NCBI GenBank assembly: GCA_019313605.1 | Contig: JAFDAW010000204.1 | Coordinates: 1 to 5,360, forward strand | DNA: 5,360 nucleotides | Reading direction: 5' to 3' | DNA from: Deltaproteobacteria bacterium | GTDB taxonomy: Bacteria; Myxococcota_A; UBA9160; SMWR01 | Shown here: positions 1-4,259 of the stretch, one piece after another | How the letters are laid out: every line of letters starts with the position of its first letter | Numbering within the stretch: the stretch's first letter is position 1 | Notes under the pieces: model-generated | Databases searched by the model: none | What the model saw: the letters and a program-made list of their open reading frames with translations, nothing else | Told to the model about the DNA's origin: nothing | Position numbers and translations under genes: made by a program

Positions 1-238
1 CGAGGTTTGTGCTCAACGGGGTAATCCGGTAAGCGACAGCCGTCGAGTCTTTGGTCGCGAGGACGTTGACGATTGTATTGTAATACCCCCAGACGACCCC
101 GAGGCCCTCTTCGGGATCCACTTCGCCGCAAAGGAATTTGGCGGTGTATTGATGACTGGTGCGGAATTCCTGTGCGCCGGCAATCTGCGGCAACGCAAAC
201 ACAATCAACGTGAATAGTCCTAGAATCGCTTGTTTCAT
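1..238 (-). CDS. Secreted protein of unknown function, 3' part outside the window
   Basis: Seen: an open frame reads from ATG at 238 leftward to the window edge, giving 79 residues without a stop. Residues 1-22 form a classical Sec signal peptide (MKQA, then a hydrophobic run ending AGA before Q23), so the product is exported. The mature part begins QEFRTSHQYTAKFLCG, with one cysteine at residue 37, then an aromatic GYYNTIVNV stretch. From memory, small secreted proteins with a Y-x-(V/A)-K-F-(V/L)-C-G then GxYxTxINV pattern recur in environmental bacteria, with no function known to me. The start is supported by GGAGG 9 nt upstream. It lies downstream of and co-oriented with the tetraheme cytochrome c, 286 bp apart, so co-transcription is possible but unproven. 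No function is assigned; the C-terminal part is not visible. Confidence 0.75.
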   Translation of the reverse strand, partial: MKQAILGLFTLIVFALPQIAGAQEFRTSHQYTAKFLCGEVDPEEGLGVVWGYYNTIVNVLATKDSTAVAYRITPLSTNL

Positions 239-524
239 CCGTCAATGCCTCCAATGAGAAAGGAAAGTGAACTGCCGCGTTCTCTTCGGAGTCTTGTCAC
301 GCGAGTTGAGGTCTTTTTAGCGCGGTCTCGAAAAAGATGAATTGAGCTTCGGGCTGCTCGAGGGCCCTCGACCGATTCAGCCTTCAGCTGCCATCAAGTG
401 CCCATCAATTTCGCCACAGCGCCGGTCATTCTCCCAAGAAGCGAGTGGGCCCCGAGAATTGGGGGAGAAGGCCGCTCAGAGAAGACCAGCAGTGGGCGGG
501 GCAAAACTCTGCAGAAACTCTTTT
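239..524 (-). other. Intergenic gap between the cytochrome and secreted-protein genes
   Basis: I see no credible gene in these 286 bases; the open frames here lack a convincing ribosome site or recognisable protein. Besides the ribosome site near 250 there are two structural elements. One is a 14-bp perfect palindrome at 358-371 (TCGAGGGCCCTCGA). The other is a 7-bp inverted repeat at 429-435 and 463-469 (TTCTCCC / GGGAGAA), with an alternative inner CCCC/GGGG pairing. Neither is followed by a T tract on the minus strand, so neither is a standard intrinsic terminator. The length leaves room for a separate promoter for the downstream gene, but I could not identify one. Confidence 0.5.
248..252 (-). 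promoter_or_regulatory. Ribosome binding site of the secreted protein gene
   Basis: Read on the minus strand this is GGAGG, 9 nt before the ATG at 238. It decides the start, which in turn exposes the signal peptide. Confidence 0.75.
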
Positions 525-1133
525 TTATTTGATATGGCATGTAAGGCAGAGAGCCGAGTCGTCGTTTGAAAGTCTTAGTAATTTGAAATTAAATGGGATA
601 GGTGCATTGTTGTGTACATCATGGCAGGATGGGCATTCAACCTTGTTTTCGAACAGTAAATCTGAAACCGTCCAATTCGCATCGGGGTCCTCCAAGAATC
701 CATCAGCATCAGCCAGGGATGTATCGTACAAGAACGATATGGGATGGTTGTTGCTGAGATCTGTCCCGATTTTGGTAGCAGCGCTATTGACCTTGAGATA
801 GCCGGTATTGCCGCCATACGAATCGACTGCGACAGACCCGTCATGGCACGAAAGACAAAGTTTAGAAATGCCTGAAGGCTGACCGATATCGTCGGCATCG
901 AGCGTAGGTGATGTGTAGATCTCAAAATTTGCGACAGTGGTTTCATGATCCCAAAGGGGTGCCGCCTCGAGTGTGGCATGGTGCGGAGTATGGCAGAAAA
1001 CGCAGATCTCGAACTCGCCGGCTATTTCTATGCGACCGCTGCCCACCGAAAAATCATGCTTCGAGCCTGCAATTTGCTGAGCATGCCCAACGCTAGATAT
1101 GAGAAGCGAGATCAGGACTATCTTTCTTAACAT
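525..1133 (-). CDS. Secreted tetraheme c-type cytochrome
   Basis: The 202-residue product carries four CxxCH haem-attachment motifs: CVFCH at residues 44-48, CLSCH at 93-97, CPSCH at 167-171 and CLTCH at 196-200. The last lies two residues before the stop. Residues 1-18 are a signal peptide (MLRK, hydrophobic core, GHA before Q19), so haem would be attached after export by the cytochrome c maturation machinery. Extra histidines (26, 51, 52, 63, 130, 174) could be distal axial ligands. The layout, with TPHHA after the first motif, GQPSGISKLCLSCHDGSVAVDS around the second and HPISF before the third, resembles the multihaem doubled-CXXCH family seen in anaerobic and metal-reducing bacteria. An electron-transfer role in the periplasm or outer envelope is inferred; the partner is not visible. 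No clear Shine-Dalgarno precedes the ATG, but the signal peptide supports the start. A perfect palindrome lies 43 bp upstream. GC content is lower than in the genes to the right. Confidence 0.93.
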   Translation of the reverse strand: MLRKIVLISLLISSVGHAQQIAGSKHDFSVGSGRIEIAGEFEICVFCHTPHHATLEAAPLWDHETTVANFEIYTSPTLDADDIGQPSGISKLCLSCHDGSVAVDSYGGNTGYLKVNSAATKIGTDLSNNHPISFLYDTSLADADGFLEDPDANWTVSDLLFENKVECPSCHDVHNNAPIPFNFKLLRLSNDDSALCLTCHIK

Positions 1134-1176
1134 GGTGTTGAATTTTATTGAGCTATGGAAATTTCTATATGTAAAG

Positions 1177-1203
1177 ATTGATCATAAATTATTTATGATC
1201 AAT
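1177..1203. promoter_or_regulatory. 27-bp perfect palindrome, probable operator
   Basis: Arms ATTGATCATAAAT (1177-1189) and ATTTATGATCAAT (1191-1203) are exact reverse complements around a single base at 1190. The site lies in an AT-rich patch (about 1141-1206) between the divergent cytochrome and cupin genes, 43 bp from the cytochrome ATG and 190 bp from the cupin ATG. Position and symmetry suggest a binding site for a dimeric regulator, more likely of the cytochrome gene. No T tract follows on either strand, which argues against a terminator. It does not fit FNR/CRP spacing or the classical Fur box. The regulator is unknown. Confidence 0.6.
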
Positions 1204-1287
1204 ACGTCAAGACGCAATTGGATCTTTAGTAGGGTGCGGACACGGAGGATGAGCTAGCGAATAAACGCTGGTTTCCGGGCCGTTTCC

Positions 1288-1317
1288 CTGACCGGTGGTA
1301 TGCACCGCTGGTATGAT
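1288..1317 (+). promoter_or_regulatory. Possible sigma70-type promoter for the cupin gene
   Basis: CTGACC (1288-1293, four matches to TTGACA) and TATGAT (1312-1317, five matches to TATAAT) are 18 bp apart. Transcription would begin near 1324, giving a leader of about 70 nt. A pattern match only, in a GC-rich genome whose promoter consensus is unknown. Confidence 0.3.
1291..1315 (+). repeat. Short direct repeat overlapping the candidate promoter
   Basis: ACCGGTGGTATG (1291-1302) and ACCGCTGGTATG (1304-1315) match at 11 of 12 positions with a 13-base period. The second copy contains most of the candidate -10 hexamer. It could be a pair of protein-binding half sites or a small chance duplication. 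Confidence 0.4.
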
Positions 1318-1334
1318 TTCTCGGGCGGGCCGCT

Positions 1335-1351
1335 GCCCCGATCTGCGGGGC
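1335..1351 (+). other. GC-rich hairpin in the cupin leader
   Basis: GCCCCG (1335-1340) and CGGGGC (1346-1351) pair perfectly around a 5-base loop (ATCTG). The hairpin would form in the 5' leader 42 bases before the cupin start. There is no following T run, so it is not an intrinsic terminator; it might stabilise the transcript or do nothing. Confidence 0.4.
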
Positions 1352-1382
1352 TGAGTTGCCTCCGCAGCTGCCAAGACGATGA

Positions 1383-1388
1383 AAGGAG
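1383..1388 (+). promoter_or_regulatory. Ribosome binding site that selects the cupin start
   Basis: AAGGAG lies 5 nt before the ATG at 1394. An in-frame ATG at 1379 overlaps the upstream side of this site and has no comparable signal before it, so 1394 is the preferred start. Confidence 0.75.
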
Positions 1389-1393
1389 AAGCC

Positions 1394-1825
1394 ATGGAAC
1401 CCAAGGTCGTGAGCGAGAACGAGGTCGCGATGGTCGGCCCGGGATACAACGACGATCACTACATCAGCGTGCCGATCAAGATGTTCTACGACATCGAGAA
1501 CGTCGGGTCGATTGGTGTCTGCCACATGGAGCCCGGGGACGAGACTTGTGTGTTCGCCCTCGAAGAGGAAGATGACGGCACAGCCGCGCATCAATACGGA
1601 CCGAGCGACGAGTTCTACTACATCCTGGATGGGGAGTTCACCGTCTGGTGGGGGAAGGACGCGTCGAAGCTGGACAACTTCTACAAACTCGCCAAGGGAG
1701 ACTGCGCCTACTATCCCATTGGCTGGAAGTACAAGGTCGCGAACACGGGCAATGCTCCCGGCAAGTTCTTCTACTATATGTCATCTCCGCCGGGGATCGA
1801 GCGGAGATTCGACAAGAGGAGCTAG
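1394..1825 (+). CDS. Small single-domain cupin with altered metal site
   Basis: The 143-residue soluble protein matches both cupin motifs in spacing. Motif 1 is H66-Q-Y68-GPSD-E73 followed six residues later by G80; motif 2 is G102, P108, G110, Y113, N117. In canonical metal cupins, positions 68 and 113 are histidines that bind metal together with the first His and the Glu. Here both are tyrosine, leaving H66 and E73. The fold call is firm, but the function is open: a non-catalytic ligand-binding cupin, an enzyme using a modified metal site, or a stabilising partner protein are all possible. No signal peptide or membrane segment is seen. The AAGGAG site supports the start at 1394 rather than 1379. 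The last serine codon and stop fall inside the first copy of the downstream repeat array. The amidohydrolase gene follows in the same direction, 308 bp on; a functional link is only a possibility. Confidence 0.87.
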   Translation: MEPKVVSENEVAMVGPGYNDDHYISVPIKMFYDIENVGSIGVCHMEPGDETCVFALEEEDDGTAAHQYGPSDEFYYILDGEFTVWWGKDASKLDNFYKLAKGDCAYYPIGWKYKVANTGNAPGKFFYYMSSPPGIERRFDKRS

Positions 1826-2103
1826 GAGCGCGATCCCAGGATGGGATTGCGTGACGCCGCGTAAGCTTTGGCCGAAGGCCAACGCGCAGCTAGGAGCGCG
1901 ACCCCAGAGTGGGATTGCATGACGCCGCGTAAGCTTTGGCTGAAGGCCATCGCGCAGCTAGTAGCGCGATCCCAGAGTGGGATTGCGTGACGCCGCGTAA
2001 GCTTTGGCCGAAGGCCAACGCGCAGCTAGTAGCGCGATCCCAGAGTGGGATTGCGTGACGCCGCGTAAGCTTTGACCGAAGGCCAACGCGCAGCTAGTAG
2101 CGC
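1820..2103 (+). repeat. Tandem array of four 68-bp REP-like units plus a partial fifth
   Basis: Units start at 1820, 1888, 1956 and 2024 with AGCTAG; a fifth begins at 2092 and diverges after 12 bases. By eye, units 3 and 4 differ at one base, unit 1 from unit 3 at three, unit 2 from unit 3 at five. Each unit has two hairpins. The first is CGCGATCCCA / TGGGATTGCG around a GAG triloop (one G-T pair), preceded immediately by GGAG (units 1, 2) or GTAG (units 3, 4). The second is TTGGCC / GGCCAA around GAA, with CGCG / CGCG pairing outside it. In unit 1 two changes fall in the first loop (GGA), leaving that stem intact; unit 2 (both hairpins) and unit 4 (second hairpin) carry stem mismatches. G(G/T)AG at the foot of an imperfect hairpin is the known signature of REP elements moved by RAYT Y1 transposases; none is encoded here. 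The array fills the gap between cupin and amidohydrolase and holds no credible gene. Confidence 0.95.
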
Positions 2104-2116
2104 CTCGATCGCTTCG

Positions 2117-2122
2117 AGGAGG
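2117..2122 (+). promoter_or_regulatory. Ribosome binding site of the amidohydrolase
   Basis: AGGAGG lies 11 nt before the ATG at 2134, a slightly long but workable spacing. It begins 13 bases after the repeat array ends, so the array stops just short of the translation signal. Confidence 0.7.
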
Positions 2123-2133
2123 GATCTCGAACC

Positions 2134-3789
2134 ATGCGTGTTTCAAATTCACGACAGGCGGATCTCGTCCTGCGCAACGGAAAGATCGTCACGATGGATG
2201 CGGCCGCGACGGTCGTCGATGCGGTCGCGGTGGCCGGTGACCGCATTCTCGCCACGGGGGCTCGCTCCGACGTCGAGTCGCTGATCGGAGAGGAGACCGA
2301 GGTGATCGATCTGCAGGGTCGGGTCGCGCTGCCGGGATTCATCGACACCCACGTCCACATCGACTGCACGGCGACGCACACGAAGCTGGCCGCCAGCTGC
2401 CACATTCCACCGGTCGACTACGTCGCGGTTTCGGGATCGGTGGGTTCGCGCGACGCGATCCTCGACTCCGTCAAAGCGCACGCCCAGCAGACGCCCAAGG
2501 GCCAGTGGATCATCGGGCAGGGGCGGTTCATACTCGAGACGGACGGCAACTCCCCCACCAGGCGTCAGCTGGACGAGGCCGCACCGGATCACCCGGTGAT
2601 GATCCGCTACAGCGCACATGCACAGCTGCTGAACAGCCGAGCGCTCGAGGCCGTGGGGATCTCTCGGGATGCGCCCTCCCAGGCCGAACTCGACGCGGTC
2701 GCGCCGGCTGCGCGAATCCGTCGGGATCCCGCCAGCGGGGAGCCCACCGGGGTCGTCAACGAGTGCGTCGATTGGGTGCTGGGGATGCGCAATCCCTGGC
2801 CCGACGAAGCACTCAAGGGCGCCATCGAGGCGACGTGTCGCGAGGCGGTTGGCTTCGGTGTGACCGGCGTACACGAATTTGTGAGTTGGCCGGCGAGCGC
2901 GAGGATCTACCAAGAACTCCACCGAGCCGGTGAGTTGCCACTGCGGGTGCAGCTGTGCCCCTGCATCTGGGGCCTCTACCAAAGTGCCGATCTGGATTCC
3001 CTCGTGAATCTCGGCATTCAAACTGGCTTCGGCAACGACTGGCTCAAGTTCGGAAGTGTCAAGATCTTCGTCGACGGGGAAGGGCGCGACGAACAAGGTG
3101 TGGCCCGGGAGTGGCCCCGGATCGAGCAAGACCGCTTGAACGATCTCGTGCTGGCCGCGCATCGGGGTGGCATCCGGGTGATGATGCACGCGACCTCGCG
3201 AGAAGGGCAGGGCATGGCGATCGAGGCCGTGGAGGCCGCCTTGAAGGCGGTGCCGAGGAGCGATCACCGCCACCGCATCGAGCACTTTGCGGGTGACTAC
3301 TGGCCGGAGGGTCTCGAGCGCTTGAAGCGTGCGGGCATCATCCCGGTACCGACGCCCTACAGCTCGCTCGGGTGGTTCGGCGACGCCTGGCTCGATGCAT
3401 CGCAACCGGGAGACAAGGCCGTGCCCTACCGTTCGCTCGTCGACGGGGGTTTCATGCCGCCGGGCAACTCGGACTGCATGGGCACCGAGCCCGAAGCGCT
3501 GAACCCGTGGTGGAGTATCTGGTGCGTCGTCGCCCGCAAGACCCGCAGCGGCCGGACGATTTGCCCCGAGGAGGGTCTCGGTGTGATGGACGCGATCCGC
3601 CTCTACACGACCCACTCCGCCTACGCGGGATTCGAAGAGGCGCTCAAGGGCTCGATCGAGCCCGGCAAGTTGGCAGATCTGATCGTGCTCTCCGAAGACC
3701 CCTTCGAAATCCCGCCGGACGGATTGAAGGAGGTTCGCGTGGTGAAGACGCTGATCGGCGGCAAGCTGGTCCACGCGATGGATCCGTAA
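2134..3789 (+). CDS. YtcJ-like metal-dependent amidohydrolase (amidohydrolase 3 family)
   Basis: A complete 551-residue protein, a usual length for the family. The N-terminal beta-sandwich segment starts ADLVLRNGKIVTMD and leads to ALPGFIDTHVHID, whose H73 and H75 are the HxH metal ligands. Further family landmarks follow: GQGR (128-131), HAQLLNSRAL (162-171), VKIFVDG with K310 as the candidate active-site lysine, MMHA with H352, HRIEH with H384, and NSD with D447 as the catalytic aspartate. The C-terminus returns to the sandwich with GSIEPGKLADLIVLSEDPF and a GGKLVH end. Family members hydrolyse amide-type C-N bonds, such as N-substituted formamides; the substrate here cannot be read from sequence. 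After H352 the sequence is TSREGQG instead of the common IGD-type continuation, which may mark a subfamily. No signal peptide is present, so it is probably cytoplasmic. AGGAGG supports the start. A transcript from the cupin gene would have to pass through the repeat array. Confidence 0.94.
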   Translation: MRVSNSRQADLVLRNGKIVTMDAAATVVDAVAVAGDRILATGARSDVESLIGEETEVIDLQGRVALPGFIDTHVHIDCTATHTKLAASCHIPPVDYVAVSGSVGSRDAILDSVKAHAQQTPKGQWIIGQGRFILETDGNSPTRRQLDEAAPDHPVMIRYSAHAQLLNSRALEAVGISRDAPSQAELDAVAPAARIRRDPASGEPTGVVNECVDWVLGMRNPWPDEALKGAIEATCREAVGFGVTGVHEFVSWPASARIYQELHRAGELPLRVQLCPCIWGLYQSADLDSLVNLGIQTGFGNDWLKFGSVKIFVDGEGRDEQGVAREWPRIEQDRLNDLVLAAHRGGIRVMMHATSREGQGMAIEAVEAALKAVPRSDHRHRIEHFAGDYWPEGLERLKRAGIIPVPTPYSSLGWFGDAWLDASQPGDKAVPYRSLVDGGFMPPGNSDCMGTEPEALNPWWSIWCVVARKTRSGRTICPEEGLGVMDAIRLYTTHSAYAGFEEALKGSIEPGKLADLIVLSEDPFEIPPDGLKEVRVVKTLIGGKLVHAMDP

Positions 3790-3819
3790 AGAGTCGGGAG
3801 CCGTCACCAGTGCCGCCTG

Positions 3820-4241
3820 GGCGGCATCTTCTTTGCCTTCCCCGATGAAAATTGGGTCACCGGCGAATTCGGTGCCGCCGTCTCCTACTCGTTACTGGAT
3901 TTCGTCGATCTGGAATTGGCCTGGTGGAGCGACGTCAAGGGCGATGGCTCCATGGAAGACGAACTGCGGTTCGGGCATTACGCCGAATTCAATCTTGGAA
4001 AATCCATCGAGTTGAAGAATTGGCTGAGCGTCGAAATGGCGGTGGGTGTCAGTTATGGCATTGATTACTACGGCTCCGATGGTTTGAATCACGCTTTCGC
4101 GACCGCGAACTTCCCATCGGCATCTCGGAAACCATCACCCTGACGCCCTATGTCGGTGGCACGCTGGCTCTGGAGGGCCTGAAAGACGCCGGCGAGAACG
4201 ACCAGTTCCTGGCGGGCATCCTTTTTTCGGTCGGGTTCTGA
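3820..4241 (+). pseudogene. Outer-membrane beta-barrel gene remnant, 5' end missing and frameshifted
   Basis: Two frames join into one barrel-like protein. The first, read from about 3820 (GGIFFAFPDENWVTGEFG) to about 4106, shows alternating polar/hydrophobic strands such as HYAEFNLGKSIEL, LSVEMAVGVSYGIDYYG and LNHAFATA. Its own continuation stops at 4141-4143. The second frame, from 4107, reads ELPIGISETITLTPYVGG and ends AGILFSVGF at the TGA (4239-4241); a terminal Phe after alternating residues is the signature recognised by the BAM machinery. Adding one base near 4107 (GCGAAC to GCGGAAC) would restore the frame as TAELPIG. No start codon, ribosome site or signal peptide is found upstream: the first frame runs back only to the amidohydrolase stop. 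About 140 residues remain, probably the C-terminal part of a porin-like barrel, loosely resembling TorF-type putative porins. A sequencing error could explain the shift but not the missing start. GC is lower than in the amidohydrolase gene. Confidence 0.72.
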
Positions 4242-4259
4242 ACGACGCGGTTCGGTGGC

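Noticed and set aside
429..469. Terminator downstream of the cytochrome gene
   Set aside because: The TTCTCCC / GGGAGAA inverted repeat has a 27-base loop and no T tract on the minus strand.
1177..1203. FNR/CRP site or Fur box in the palindrome
   Set aside because: TTGAT and ATCAA occur, but 15 bases apart instead of 4. Alignment of the arms to the 19-bp Fur consensus gives only scattered matches.
1379..1381. ATG at 1379 as the cupin start
   Set aside because: AAGGAG lies just inside that start and is correctly placed for the ATG at 1394; nothing similar precedes 1379.
1820..2103. CRISPR array or integron attC sites
   Set aside because: The units are contiguous, with no variable spacers, and I could not find attC-type core sites (GTTRRRY with its complement) at the unit ends.
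1958..2152. A 64-residue minus-strand open frame across the repeats
   Set aside because: It is repeat sequence read as protein. The 68-base period is not a multiple of three, so the frame changes in each unit, and no ribosome site is seen.
2149..3807. A 552-codon open frame antisense to the amidohydrolase, almost as long as the gene
   Set aside because: It mirrors the gene as expected in GC-rich DNA. The translation is rich in Arg, His and Gly with no recognisable motif, while the plus frame has all the amidohydrolase landmarks.
4107..4107. Programmed ribosomal frameshift in the barrel remnant
   Set aside because: There is no slippery heptamer or stimulatory structure at the junction, and the remnant also lacks a start, so loss of function is the simpler explanation.
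4238..4255. Terminator between the convergent barrel remnant and kinase
   Set aside because: CTGAAC / GTTCGG can form a six-pair stem with one wobble, but it is weak and no T run follows on either strand. The T run at 4222-4227 lies inside the barrel coding frame.
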